This document shows, one piece after another, positions 10,531 to 22,567 of a stretch of 64,000 nt of DNA. Within the stretch, counting starts at the first letter, position 1; each line of letters starts with the position of its first letter. The notes under the pieces are model-generated. The model was not told the origin of the DNA and searched no databases. It saw nothing but the letters and a program-made list of their open reading frames with translations. The stretch covers positions 61,613,355-61,677,354 of the forward strand of contig NC_016131.3 of NCBI RefSeq assembly GCF_000005505.3. The letters run 5' to 3'. The stretch comes from Brachypodium distachyon. Taxonomy: Eukaryota; Streptophyta; Magnoliopsida; Poales; Poaceae. The translations under genes were made by a program, and so were the position numbers.

Positions 10531-10631
10531 GCACAGACCAAACATGACACATACATAACTGCAATGACTAGCTGCAAAGCTTTCTTGATCCTGTGCACAT
10601 TTGTTCCATGACATGAGCCATTAGTATGTTT

Positions 10632-11330
10632 CTAGCTTGCCTGGGGCATAGAGGCCTGCATTGGCAAGAGAGGCATCGTTTGGCAAGGTGGGTTTGAGGC
10701 AAACTGGCTGACTAGCAACCTCCACGAGGCAGAAGGAGTCGATGCTCTTGGTGAGAGGTTTACCATCTCCATTGCTTGCATTTTAGCTCCACTGGATAAT
10801 CCTTCAAACAACCAATTCTTGGGCCAACTCCACTGCTCCATTTCAGGGACAGCCTATGGCCAAGCTAATAGGACTCGGCTTGCTCTTGGAATTAACCCTC
10901 TCTAGAATTGCTTCCTGCGAGACACCGTCATCTGTAGGGCTTTGCAGGCCACCTGATACGGTTTTTTGGTAGATCAGCCTCGCTTGCTCCGCACGAACAT
11001 TGTAACCTTCGGCACCTTTAGCTTGTGAAGATAGATCAAATGCCTTGCTTTCTTCTACCATGTTTGGAGGGAGAATGAATTGTGGAGGATTGGTTGTCAT
11101 GAAAGCAGTAGCAGGGTTATGTGTGCTATTAGGCGCTGGATCTTCATAATACTCTTCCAATCCCTGGTAGATGAACGCACATGAATATGCAAAAGCAAGC
11201 TCATTACGTGAATTCATCTTACATTTGGTAACATACGAGTATTTTTAGATTGCGTTGGTCCAAAACTAGCCTACCTCAACTTCTTTCAGATCAACTCTTC
11301 TAGGAAACTCATGAAGTTCCTGATGTTCTC
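10632..11330 (-). pseudogene. Unrecognised split gene or relic
   Basis: Two adjoining minus-strand stretches read like real protein. One, 10843-11217, contains LAFAYSCAFIYQGLEEYYED, PQFILPPNMVEESKAFDLS and ends SPISLAIGCP. The other, 10632-10841, starts MEQWSWPKNWLFEGLS and continues MVNLSPRASTPSASWRLLVS. They abut but lie in different frames, so one small indel separates them. Upstream, about 11285-11330, is a further exon-like piece, ELHEFPRRVDLKEVE, ending at a GAG|GTAGG donor. Together this looks like the 3' part of a gene with one frameshift. I do not recognise the family. Confidence 0.45.
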
Positions 11331-12457
11331 TGTACTTGGTTTGCAGTGGCCATTCTCTCGGCTTATTTTCTCATAAACCTTTTTATAGGAGATCATTTCC
11401 TACAACAGTCGCCGCTCTACCATCTCCACCTCATTGGCTCTACCTATTGTACCATGATGTGTCTTGCTTTCATTTTCTTCTTCTTCTTCACGAATATTGT
11501 CTTAACTGATTCAATAATAGGTGCATAAAGGATACAGTTGTCTTGACATCTTCTCTTTTTTCAGGAATGCTTCTTCACAGCTGATAATCAGTCTATGCAG
11601 CTGTAGAATGATATGGTTGAGTAAGTGGTCTGATAAGTTCGATAGGCGAGTCTTCAGATTTGTTACCAGCGCGGCGAAGCGTGCGTACGCAGCTAGTGAA
11701 AAATCTATGCGTCAAATTAATTCTAGGACCGCAGGAACATGAGAGGTCTAGGAAAGAGCTCCGACGTGGGAATTGGGATTTAGGTAAACATGAAAACAGA
11801 CTGGTGATTTGGTAACCAGGAATCGCGGTTACTGGGGGTTGATTGCTTTGAGATTCAGTTTGCCAGGTGCCGATAGATCGATGTGGTCTAGCCGTATCGG
11901 GGGAACGACCCAGGTCGTAGAGGATTCAGAGAGATGTTCTATAAAAAAACTGGAGAATCTCATATTTTTCATAAATATAGATACAGTATCATATTTCAGG
12001 TTATTGTCTGCTTTTTATGTTTGGTCGGGCTACCACCGCTGGTTGTTTTTACTTCTGATGCATCATGCTAGTAAATCGTTGCTGCGTTAACCGTTCTTAG
12101 GAGTCTCGGATGCTAACAAATACTTGCAGGAAACTGTCGAATGCAACAAACCAAATACCTCCACCAGAATCTCGGATATCAGAATACTCAGAACATATAA
12201 TTAATATTATTTTCTCCACATAATAGTAGAAGCTTCAATTTAAGGAAACATAAGAGTATAAATGCAACAAGCATGTAGGAGTCGCTCGGGAAATCCTTCC
12301 TGTTACATGACAGGACAGATCATGCTGATGTCATGAATGATTTACACTCTACTCCCTCCTATCATAAATTCTTGTCGTTGTTTTAGTACACAACAATATA
12401 GGATCAGAGGAGTCATAGTGATAACTGATACCATGCCATGCACCTTATTCTCAATTA
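11331..12457. other. Spacer downstream of the F-box gene
   Basis: No supported gene. A degenerate Stowaway-like piece (ACTCCCTCCTATCATAAATT ... GGATCAGAGGAGT) lies at about 12351-12412. Other short open frames are not convincing. Confidence 0.4.
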
Positions 12458-14174
12458 TTAGGACCTGAAGTGAATCACAGCATGCGAAGCCATTCCCAAC
12501 TCCTTGGTAATCTCCACCTTCAACATATCCTTCTCCTCAGTGGTCCTCGGATATCTAGAAGGGCAAACCTTGATCTCTGGATCCAAATCCATGCAGCGCT
12601 CACACACCTTCCTGTCATGCAGAGATATATCCCCCATGTTCACCGCAACTTCCAAAATGCGCCTAACATATCGCACGAAGATTACATCAGGTTGGAATCC
12701 ATGGATGGTAAGCTTAACCAGATTCTTGTGCTTCAAATCAAAATCAGATGGTTGCCACTCCACATTTGCCTTCTCACAGTAACCATTTTTCCTTCGAAAC
12801 TCCTTGTCTGTTACAATTTTGCACCAATCATCCCACACCGTGATGCATAGCTCCCTTAGGGAGGGTGCAGCTTCCAGAATGAACATGGTCCAAGCCATAT
12901 CACATCCTTCAGGAAGATTATCCAGGTTCACGATCTGTAGTTTGCCAAGCACAGGGGCAAGCAGTTTGGGGCTTTCTGGTAGAACCCAAATCTGGCAAAA
13001 AAAAAAAGCAAATTAATAATCAAGTGCAGACTGCAAATAAGTTACATCAAGAGCTAGAAAACACTTGCAGTACTATTATAAGCATCAAAGAGTAGAGATG
13101 AGACACAGATGACTAGAGTGAGTACCTTTTCACTTCTAAAATCCAGATGCAGGTCGCTTATCCAGGGGACATTAGCAAGGAACTGACTTAACTGGAGATT
13201 CTTAGTCGAACTAATACCGATTTGTTCGAGACGCAGCTTTCGAAGCTGCGGGACAGAACGAAAAGTCAGGGGGTCTGGGCAACACCAGCCAACAAAGTTC
13301 ACATGTTGGAGTTTTGGTAGACCATTGAGCTGGACTGCCTCAAATTTCCCCTCCTCGATGCAGAGCTCAACAAGTTGGGCATGCTCTATGTGCAGCACCG
13401 AACGGACCCCGGCGTCACAGTTGGACAAACGCAAAGATACCAACCGCTTGCAGGTGCTGAGGACGTTGGGGATGTCCAGTTCACCAAACCTCATATTGCG
13501 CAGCCACAAGTGCGTGAGGCCAGCAAATGCAGCTGGATAATCACCAAGACAGTTATTGAACTGCTGCGCATAGTAGAGGAGATTGTCGTGAGTGCATTTC
13601 AAACAAGACTTCTCGGTGAGGAGCACAAACTCAGCGTTGTCAACCCTCTGAGTTGCCATGGTGCACGCAAAAGCTTTGCTGATGGAGAGGCATCCATCAC
13701 GCCCCACGTAGAATCTGAGCCTTAGCTTGCGGATGGGGATCTCTAGATTCCTTGCACTCAGGATCTTCTCTGCGACACCAGCAACAGCATTGTTGTACTG
13801 AATAACATGATTAAGGGTGTAGCCATAGGACGCCGCGTCATGGTGACGCGCAAGGTTACCAACGTCTATGTCAAACCGTGAGAGCATGGTGGGGAGCTTC
13901 AGCATTCGCTTCGAGAGGATGCAGGTTCTTAAGGCATCTAGCGTGTCCACCCTCTCCAGGATGTTGAGTAGAATGTCATCAGGCAGCTTGCTAAGCCTGT
14001 CTCCTCCGGCTCCGTCCGAAGCAGCTTCACCTTTACGGGGAGCTGCGGCTTTCTGCATCACATTTATTTACAGCAAAAAAATAAGCCTCATAAAATGAAC
14101 ACAGCGGCATGAACAAAAGAGGAAACAGCTAAAACACTTACATTGGGCCTTCTGCGACTCCCCTTGTTCTTCAT
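12458..14174 (-). CDS. F-box/LRR protein with FBD domain
   Basis: The product is probably the substrate-recognition subunit of an SCF ubiquitin ligase; its target is unknown. Three exons join in phase to 497 aa: 14142-14174 (MKNKGSRRRPN, donor GTAAGT), 13126-14052 and 12458-12991. The F-box lies at about residues 31-70 (LSKLPDDILLNILERVDTLD...CILSKRM). Leucine-rich repeats fill the middle (FAGLTHLWLRNMRF, LVSLRLSNCDAGV, LPKLQHVNFVGW, LRKLRLEQIGI). An FBD-type tail lies at about 397-440 (WQPSDFDLKHKNLVKLTIHG). ATG 14174 is chosen because it supplies an 11-codon first exon with consensus splice sites; starting at the ATG pair just before the second exon would use intron sequence. This F-box subfamily is large and fast-evolving in grasses, so orthology cannot be inferred. 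Confidence 0.88.
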
Positions 14175-15568
14175 CTCCAATTATCCAATACACCAGAGAT
14201 CACCTTATTCGATGGATCGATGAACTCAAATCCTACTCCTTCTCTATGTGTGGCCGGCACAACAACTGGATGACTCAAATCCTGAGTAACAGTTCTCAAG
14301 AGAGAAACTTCCCTAATGAAAAATCAGCTCCTTTCTCTCTCGATTACACAAGAAGATCAATGGATGCTGCCTTTACTAACGGAGGAGGGCAGCGCAAGAA
14401 AGCAGGCAACTAGCCCGTCTCCTCCGCCGCCGGGCAGGCGGGCACAACTAAGCAGACAACTAGCCGGCTGTCCTCCGCCGCCTTCCGACTCCAAACCTGA
14501 TTACAACATCTCAGGACGAGTTCCTGAGACTAAAAATAGCTCCTTTTCGAGTCCGCTTGAGATCTGAATCTAAAACGAAACCAATATCTTTTCTAGCACA
14601 ATTATACAAGGAAACCCACTGCTCCCGTGAGCTTATTCTGCGCGACATACCCGGAGACGGAGGTGGCGCCGGTCGCAAGGGCACGGTGGAGAGTGGCTGT
14701 CGCCCAGCGGCAGGGGTGCGAAGGCTAGTTGTTGTCGAGGGGTGAGGGGCGGGTGGAGGGTGGCGCCTGCCGCAAAGGCGCGCGGGTGGGATGTTTTCGC
14801 CGGCGGCGCGTGGAAGGATCTGGTCGCTTATCAGGGTTTCTTTTGAGCTTATCAGGGTTTCTTTTGAGAGTGAGACTATATGGCCCCCAAGTACCCGAGT
14901 CTCGAAGCTCGGCCCAGCAGTGACCCAACGGTCCGAACCGGTGAGGCCTGCCGCTTCCCGGTTCACCGGTCCAATCGCTTGTTTATTTGTTCAATAGATG
15001 GATCGAAATTTAAGAAATTGTCATTATTTTAGTACGAAAGTAATGATTAACTAGGTTCACCTCCTTATTTTAGCACAAAAGCAGCCGTGTATCATGAACC
15101 GCTCCCGTGAGACGGTTTCTTCTCGTCTCTCTCGGAGGCGATAAGGGCGGCGGCTTCTACCAGTGAATCCTCGGTCCCCTCTCGCTCCGCTTGCCGCTCC
15201 GGCGGCAGGAGTGGGAGGGGACCTCATTCCTCGTCTTGGCCTAATATTTAGAGTTTGGGTTTTTCTACTATGCGTCGTTGGGGTGGTGGGAGCAGCGTCC
15301 GGGCAAATAAATCTGCCTCAACTCTACTCCCACACCTGCGGCGACCTTCATGGTGGCGTCTCGGAGTTGATGGCGATGTGTGCTTGTCGGTTCTCTAGAT
15401 CGGCAGCTTGGTCTTCTCGCAGTTCTTCAGATCGTGCGAGATTTGTTTCTCAGAGTGTCGCTGGCGTTCGTCGCCGGAGGCCGGGGCGAGGTGGTTGCTC
15501 TGGAGCGAGGATGTTATTCCCCAACATCGTTGATGGGATGCGGCGGATCTGAGTCCAAGGCAGCACGG
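14175..15568. other. Upstream region of the F-box gene and old repeat sequence
   Basis: About 14.2-14.6 kb is the likely promoter and leader of the F-box gene. A 21-bp direct repeat (CTTATCAGGGTTTCTTTTGAG twice) lies at 14826-14867. From 15.1 kb to the retrotransposon at 15569 is GC-rich sequence with an open plus frame (15163-15552) that has no recognisable domain. It is probably the leader of an old repeat interrupted by the LTR element. Confidence 0.4.
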
Positions 15569-16490
15569 TGTCGTAGCCCGGGGCTTAGACACCGGGGATG
15601 CGAGGCACCCCCTTTTTTGGTTCGGCAGTGGGCGTTGGGGATCGCTCCGGCGATCACCGGCGAGGCCAATGACGGGCGTTGCAATGCACAAGTCGGTTTA
15701 CCCAGATTCGGGCCACCCGAAGGTGTAAAACCCTAGATCCTGCTTCTGAGTGTTTATTAGCCAATGAACAAGCGTTTACAAGTTGCCGGGGGAGTACCCG
15801 GGCGCTCTCTTCCCTTTCTGCTAAGTGGCTACTTGCTACTTCTGGACTAAAATCTCTCGGGATTGCAATCTACGCTCCAGTCTAACCTTAGGAAATCGTA
15901 ACACCTTGACCGGTGGCGATGGACCTCCTTTTATACTCAAGGGGATACCACAGGTGCCACGGTCTGCATGGGGGACGCGCTTTGGACACGCGCTGAACAA
16001 GGACCCAAGGCAGCTTGTGTTTGCTATGCTGGCGTGCATGCACGGTGGGACACACTGTAGCTAGGGCCACACGTGCCCTAGACTCACTATGGGCTACTCA
16101 CTGTATGCTGACTAGACAGGAAACCACCTCCCTGTCGGGGCATGTAATGCTCGGCTTGCGTTACACTCCACGCTCCGTCCAACCCTGCACAAAAGAAGCC
16201 TGCCGGGCAGTGGCGTCGATACTCTGCTTGCTGGGCATCGCCCCTGTTGTAAACGCCTGCGCCAGGGAACACCCTCCCCGGCAAGTGGGCTTCTCGGGGG
16301 GCGTCCCGACGGGGATCTTCACGCTATCATCCGGGGTAACCCCCGCAGCCCGGCTAGTTCTGCCGGGCTGGTGGCTTCTCGGGCAGCCTGCACTGTGCTG
16401 CTCAGGGTGCTGTCCTTGCGGGGAGCAAGCGAGGCGACCCACGCGTTAAGCAACGGTGGTACCCCGGGTGCCACTAGCCAGTAGCCCTCA
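15569..16490 (-). repeat. 3' LTR (element sense = minus)
   Basis: The inner landmark sequences (GTAGCCCGGGGCTTAGACAC, TTATACTCAAGGGGATACCA, ACTCACTGTATGCTGACTAG) recur in the same order in the other LTR. The plus-strand left end is TGTCGTAGCCCGGGG. The right end is set at ...GTAGCCCTCA because it gives TG...CA termini, but the last 15 bases differ from the other copy. Confidence 0.75.
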
Positions 16491-16770
16491 GGCGTGGGCT
16501 GGCAACGCCTGTTCCCGGGCAAAATCATCCTTGGTCGGTTGCCGGGCTACGCCCTAACCGACGCGTGGGTCCCAAGTCGTTTCGGGCTCCCGATCATGCG
16601 TTGCCCCAGGGGCTCCGCCGTTACGGGCGGAGTGGTGGGGGCGAGATTTCCGCCCTAACCTTCCCCTTAATCGCGGGTGGTTAAGGCCACGTCTCGCATT
16701 CCCCTCTTAAAACGTAGTTATCCCCAGCGCACCCGTAGGGTGCGGATGTGACCGTTGCTCAGCGCTGGGG

Positions 16771-16780
16771 TGCTATAAAA
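16771..16780 (+). promoter_or_regulatory. TATA box of the antisense gene
   Basis: GTGCTATAAAACCCC lies about 110 bp upstream of ATG 16886, on the strand opposite to gag. It is a good plant TATA context, suggesting that the antisense gene had its own promoter. Confidence 0.5.
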
Positions 16781-16885
16781 CCCCACCGCTGCGCTGAGGG
16801 GCAATCACTTAGCCCCGAGTTCATCTTCCTCATCCCCATTCCTCCTCGCACTCCTTAATCCTGCTAATCGCCATCCACATTCCCC

Positions 16886-19800
16886 ATGGCGCCCACGGCC
16901 CCCAAGAGAGGGAAGGGCTCCACGAGCTCTGCGGTCAACAAGGGCGAGAAGGCCTCCAAGAAGCCCCTCTCGGAGAAGGATCAGAGGAACCGGGAGATGA
17001 GGGCCAAACGGGCCTTCTTCAAGCCCGGCTACAATGGCGAGAGGGTCGACAAGATTCGGCACGCTGTCGCCTCCTGGTTCAATGAGTACGGCGAGACGCT
17101 CATCTTCCCCGCCGCCGGCGACCACCAGGACAACGACTTCCGGGTGTTCGCCCACTTCATCCTCGCTGGGCTGATACCTCTGTACTCCCTTTTTCTCCAC
17201 GCTCTCATGCCGGCATACCAGCTCAAGGTCGCGCAGCTCCACCCCACTTCTCTTTTCCTCCTTGTCGTCTTCCCATTCCTCTGCGAGGGGTTTGTCGGGG
17301 TGATGCTGTCGGTGGCGTTGTTTTGCCATTACTTCTACCCGCACGTCGAGCAGTCGGGTGTGATGTTGTCAGGGGTCTCGTTCCGCGCCCGTGACAAGAT
17401 GAAATCGGAGTTCATCGTGCGGAACGAGAAGAAGATCGAGAAGGAGTGGCGCGCAGACTGGTGCTGGGTTCGCGTGGACGAGCCCAACGAGTTCATCCAT
17501 GCGCCCACCGAGCTGTCGGCGAGTAGCGGCAGCTGGTGGGACCGCTACAGACGAGACGCGGAGCTCCTTCCCATCGTCAAGAAGATCAAGGCCCTGCGGC
17601 TAGTGGAGCTCACCGATCTGGACGTGGCGCGCACCTACATCAGCCGGCGCATCGCGCCGCTGCAGCTACGGTCTCGCCCCGTGTGGATGTACACGGGGCC
17701 CGGCGACACCCCACGCCTGCAGAGTGCGGGCGTGACCCCGGAGGTGATCCAGGGGTGGGTGAAGGAAATCACCGGCGAGGATGTCCCCTTCATCGAGCTG
17801 CTCCCAGGTGCTCCATCTCTCCACGCCAGCGTCGCGGGCCTCCGCGACATCGTCGGCAGCTACCCCCCCTGCAACGAGTGGGGGCTGATGTCCGATCCCC
17901 CGGTCTCAGCCCCGCGGCCTCTGCCACCTGCAGCCCGTGGGAAACAAGTGGCTGAGGAGAGCGAGGGGGATCGGACTCCAGCTGGCCCGGTGATGAGTCC
18001 TCCTCCGACGAGACTGGTGGCGTTGCCGGAGCCCAGACGGTCCTCCCTGAGGCGGAGGTGGAGGACGAGGACGATGTGCCTCTGGTGCGGCGACCAAGAG
18101 CGCCGGCAGCAGCGGCCACCTCTGCAACGGCCGCAGGTGCCTCAGTGGCTTCCGCGGCAACTGGGGCGCGGCAACTCCACGAGGGTCCGCGGTCCCGCTC
18201 GAGCGGGGAATCTTCGCGGGCTACTCGCTCAAGCTCAACCCCCCAAGGTAAGCTGTCGTTTTTTCTCCCCATATTAGTTACGAGTTTGTGCTTGCCTTGA
18301 TTCCTTTGCTTCTTTGTTAATGCCTTGCAGGGACAGCGCTCCGGCGGGAGCCGGCAAGAGGGGAAGGACTGACACTGCACCCGCCGCGCCCAGCAAGAAG
18401 CTGCGCACCCGGGCTAGTGTCAGTGCCAGTCAGACCGGCACGAGGACCAGCGGCGCCGCCACTACGCCTGCCACCGACCTGGTCCTAGAGGAGGAGGAGC
18501 CCGCAGCAGGTACAGACCCCTCCCCTGCCTCCACTACACATGCTCCTTCTGCACGTTGACCCTTAACCGTGTGTTTACCTTGGCTTGCAGGCGAAACCCA
18601 GCCTACGGGAGGCAGTCCAGTAGCAGAAGCCGGGACAGAGGGGGACAAGCCTCCCCCTGCAAGCGCGGCGACCCCGCAAGATAATCATCCAGAACTCCCT
18701 TGCGCTCGTCGCCGGGTACCCCATCTTAGCTTGAGGTACTCATTCTGCCCTTGTCGCAGGTCCCAGTGCGCCCACCACGGGGGCAGACGATACGGTGATC
18801 GACCTCACCTCTGACGTCGAGGATGCGGAGTTGAGGGACGAGCCGGAGGTGGCTCCCGCGCCAAGCCCCGCCGCCCCAGACACGACGGTGGTGGCACCCA
18901 CCGCCGCTACCGGAGTGGGGTTCGATGGCGCGTCCCCGGCCTTGTAGGCCGGAGGCACGGGCCCCGCAGCCACTCAGCAGGAGGTGACTCCTGCCGGGGG
19001 CGTGGCCCCTCCACCAGACCCGCAACCCACGGGCGTGGGTGTGGAGGAAGACGTGGTTGGGGAGCAGCAGGTGGCTCCCCTGCAAGGGGACGATGCTTCA
19101 TCCGGCCAGACCATGGCGGCGGGGGTCTCGTCGTCGTCCGCCACTACCTCCAGCCCAGACCTCGGCATTCTTGCCGGGGCGACTTGGGTCCCAATCACCC
19201 GGGACCCAAGTATCTACAATCAGGGGCACCAATTCCTCGACGCCATCAAGGAGCAGCAGCTGGCATTCGTCACCTTGTTCAACAAGGTGAGGGAGCACCA
19301 CGAGCTCGCGAAGCTCCAGCTGGGTGAGGTGCGGCAGGATGTCGAGAGGAAGCAGCAGGAGCTCTCCCGGCTAAGGGAGGAGACTCGGCTAGCACGGCGG
19401 GCTAGGGACAAGGCCACAATGCCAGTCGTCCCCGAGGCCGAGCTCCACCGGCAGCTGGAGGCCCAACGCGCCGAACAGTAGCAAGTGCTGGACTTGCTAG
19501 CCGCAGCGCGGGAGAAGGCCAACAAGGAGCACGAGGACGTGCTGGCAACAGCCCAAGCTCGCCTCAATGAGAAGAGCGAGCTGGTCAGCAGCTACTCCTC
19601 CCAACACTAGGTGCTGCGCACGAAGCTGGAGGAGCAGGCCAAGGCCGCGGAGGATGCGGCAGCGGCGTCGGCACGGCGAGAGAAGGAGCTACGGGAGCAG
19701 TTCCGGACCCGGGAGCGCGAACTCGAGGGTGAGCTCAATTCCGCCAAGGAAAGGAGCGCCCATCTCGAGTCCGAGCTGGCCACTGCCCAAGGCGAGCTCG

Positions 19801-20333
19801 TCAAGACTGGCGAGGACAATGTGGGCAAGGCCAAGGAGATCGTGCGGCTCACGGAACTCCTCTGCAAGGCCAAGCATGCAGTGGTGCTGTCGTGCAGCAA
19901 CCACGACAAGTTGTCGGAGCAGCGGCGGAGGGAGACCGTGAAGCTGCATGAGATCGTGCAGGCCGTACGCGAGCTGCTGCCGAGGTTCGAGCTGCAGGCG
20001 GCGAAAGTGGACGGCACGGACGTCAGCACCCTGATCCCATTCTTCTCCGACATGGTGGGGAAGCTCGGGGCGCTGGACGTGTGGATCTCCAAGTTCTGCG
20101 ATGGGGAGATAGCGTCGTGTGCCAGGGAGATCACCGAGACGATCCTCCCCCGGGTGCACTACCACCACCCCGACTTCCCCTTCGAGACACTGCTGGACGC
20201 GTGGTCAGACAGCGAGGACGGTCCCTCCCACACCAGAGCAGTGGGCAAGTTCGTCGACGAAGTGGTGGAGCGGATGCAGAGGAAGCCGGAGCCGGAGCCC
20301 CCAGCAGGAGCCCCCGGGAACCAGTCGTCGTAG
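16886..20333 (+). pseudogene. Antisense gene of the retrotransposon, 'putative gypsy type transposon' domain
   Basis: From ATG 16886 (CCATGGCG context) a basic N-terminus (MAPTAPKRGKGSTSS) leads into FRVFAHFILAGLIPLYSLFL and VFPFLCEGFVGVMLSVALFC, which I recognise as the 'putative gypsy type transposon'/Transposase_28 domain of grass repeats. The reading then shifts frame near 17.99 kb (continuing as SDETGGVAGAQTVLPEAEVE). It passes likely introns at about 18246-18330 (CAAG|GTAAGC ... TGCAG) and 18510-18590. It ends in a long coiled coil (VREHHELAKLQLGEVRQDVE; REKELREQFRTRERELEGEL) closing at 20333. In-frame stops interrupt it near 18945, 19479 and 19608. It is a decayed gene; its function in these elements is not established. 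Confidence 0.7.
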
Positions 20334-20550
20334 TCCCCTGCTAGCTTTTGTTTTCATTTTGTTTCCTACAAGTGGCGCTTGGCGCCGCTGAACAATTATG
20401 GTTTTATTAGCCCATGTAATCATTCGCTACTTTTAGCAATTTCGTTTTCTGGTTCTACTTGGTACTTGTTCCCGAAATTGGCTCGCGGGGTGGACCTTCC
20501 TGTCCTCGTGTGTTATGCTTTGTATTGCCGGGGACTCGCACGTCACTCAC

Positions 20551-22459
20551 TTAACCAGACCAGGGACCCGGGACGGACCCACAGTGCCAACCTGGGGCCA
20601 AGCAGCAGCGCGCGAGCCACTCCACTTGCGGGTTAGCTCCTCCCAAGCACGCGCCTACGAGACGGACCCATAAGCCGCATCTCCGTCGGCATCTCCGCCG
20701 GGCTTGGCCTCGACCCCCCTGGGCTTCCTCTCTGCCGGCATCTCCGCCGGCAGGCTTCGCTCCTGCTCTGGGGTCATTCGGGTAGTCGCGAGAGAGATGC
20801 TCGATATCCCCGCAGTTGAAGCAGGCGCCAGCTGCTCGGCGCTCCTCGTGGCGCTGCTCGCGCCTCTGCTTGATACCCTGCGGGATGCGGCAATTCTGCG
20901 CGTCATGGGTGGCGTTGGCGTGGATGGGGCAGCGGGGCGCGTCGCCTGGTTTGCCACCAGACCCGCCAGCGGACGAGGCCTTTTTCGCAGGCCTCGAGGT
21001 AGCCCCCGGTTCCGCGGCAAGAACTTGCTTCCCGCTGCGCTTCCGGGAGCCCTTCTTCTGCGAGCCCTCAGCGGGACTCGCAGCAGCCTTAGCTGCAAGT
21101 TCGGGCGCCAAACGCCCTTCCTCGGCCATGGCACACTTGTGCGCCAAGGCGTAGAGCTCATGCGTCGTCCGAACCCGGTGCGTGCTCAGCTTCTCACTCA
21201 TCTTGGGGTCACGGACGTTAATGGTGAAGGTGTTGATGATGGCGGCAGCCTCCGCCTCAGGAATGGAGTAGGAGAGACTGGAGAAGCGGTTGATGAAGCT
21301 CCGCAACGTCTCCCCCGGTTTCTACACGACCATGTGCAGGTCCGCTATGGTTCCCGAGCGCTTGTAGCCGCCCTAGAACGCGTTCACAAACTGCTCGCGC
21401 AGGTCAGCCCAGGAGGCTATGGACCCGGCGGGCAGGTTGAGCAACTAGGTCCTCGCTGATCCTTTGAGGACCATCGGGAACCAGTTGGTCCTGACCTTGT
21501 CGTCGGTGCCGATGCCGTGCATCCCCAACGTGTAGGTCAGGAGAAAGTCCTTGGGGTTCACGGTCCATCGTACGTCCCGAGCGCCGGTGCTCGGAACTTG
21601 CGGGGCCATGTCACCCAGCGCAGCTCGCGAGTAAACACGGCGCAGCCGTCCTCGACGCCCATGGGAGCATCCTCCTGCTCTTCTGGGCGTTGGCGTTCTG
21701 CCTCGCGCCGGCATCGGCGCTCCAAGCGCTGGCGAAGGTCTTCTTGCTGGCGAGCGTTGAGGACGCCCCGCGCGTCACCCCGTGTAACGGTCGGTGATGA
21801 ATCCGAGGACCCCACGGGATCCTCGCCTCCTTGCCCTCCCTGCAGGGGAGGGTGCTCTCCCTGCCCTGAGACGCGGGGTGCGTCTTCGCGTCCCGGGTTT
21901 TGTCCCTGGCCTGAACCGGCCGGGGCGCCCTCACCTTGCGGCTGATGGGCGGTGAGTGCGAGGAGCACGTCCAGCTCTGCACTCCACGCTTCATGCGCTA
22001 GCATGCCTTGCGGTGGCTCGTAGCGCACCATGACACGCGCGGCTATGATGGCTTCCGCCGGGGTTTGGGCGGGAGGCTGCCGATTCTCTGACCGGCTGCC
22101 CTCGGGTGAATGGGGCGAGATTCCGTTGGCGTCGCACACGACGCGCTATGCTCGTGGCGCACCTACCGTTGCGCGTCTTCGGCCCGCAAGTGGACTCGCT
22201 GGCTGGTGCGTGCGGCATCGTGGCCGCTCGCGCGACTAGCTCCGGCGCTGGGAGCCGTAGGCCCCCTCTGCCGGTTGTCCGCCAACGGCCGAGGAGGTGG
22301 CGGTGGCAGCTGCGACTGCTGCTGCTGTGGCTGCTGCACCTGGGTAGGCTCAGGGTTCTGCTGATCCTGTGACGTGGGCTGCACGCCGTGTGACCGCGTG
22401 TGCGCCGCTGAGGCACCACGCGGATTGATCCGAGAGTCGCCAGCCCGCTTGGGAGGCAT
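20551..22459 (-). pseudogene. Decayed gag of the LTR retrotransposon
   Basis: It starts MPPKRAGDSRINPRG at 22459 and passes through several frames. VNPKDFLLTYTLGMHGIGTD and NWFPMVLKGSART (about 21445-21600) and LRSFINRFSSLSYSIPEAEA (about 21300) are typical of the grass Gypsy gag core. The zinc knuckle near 20.82 kb reads CFNCGDIEHLSRDYP: the final cysteine of the CCHC set is replaced by tyrosine. Stops and frameshifts separate the pieces, and nothing of pol follows before the antisense gene's end at 20333. Confidence 0.8.
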
Positions 22460-22539
22460 AGCGACGAGTTCTGTTGCCGGAGAAGACCAAGTTGATGTAG
22501 CTGCAGACGACGGCGCCGGCGGTCACCGGCGAGCTCTCT

Positions 22540-22567
22540 GCACGCGCCCCCTACCTGACACGCCAGA
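22540..22567 (-). other. Primer-binding-site region next to the 5' LTR
   Basis: Directly inside the 5' LTR (minus strand ...GCTATGACA) comes TCTGGCGTGTCAGGTAGGGG. TGGCG...AGGTAGGGGGC is the usual start of the internal domain in grass Tat-type Gypsy elements, where a tRNA primes minus-strand synthesis. This fixes the element's orientation. Confidence 0.6.

Noticed and set aside
15163..15552. 129-codon plus frame before the retrotransposon
   Set aside because: The frame is open in GC-rich DNA, but no domain is recognisable and it has no splice or promoter support; described only as repeat-like sequence.
16805..17344. 179-codon minus frame opposite the antisense retrotransposon gene
   Set aside because: It is the complement of the Transposase_28-like coding stretch and has no domain of its own.
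20704..21459. 251-codon plus frame opposite gag
   Set aside because: Complement of the gag zinc-knuckle region, where recognisable gag motifs are on the minus strand.
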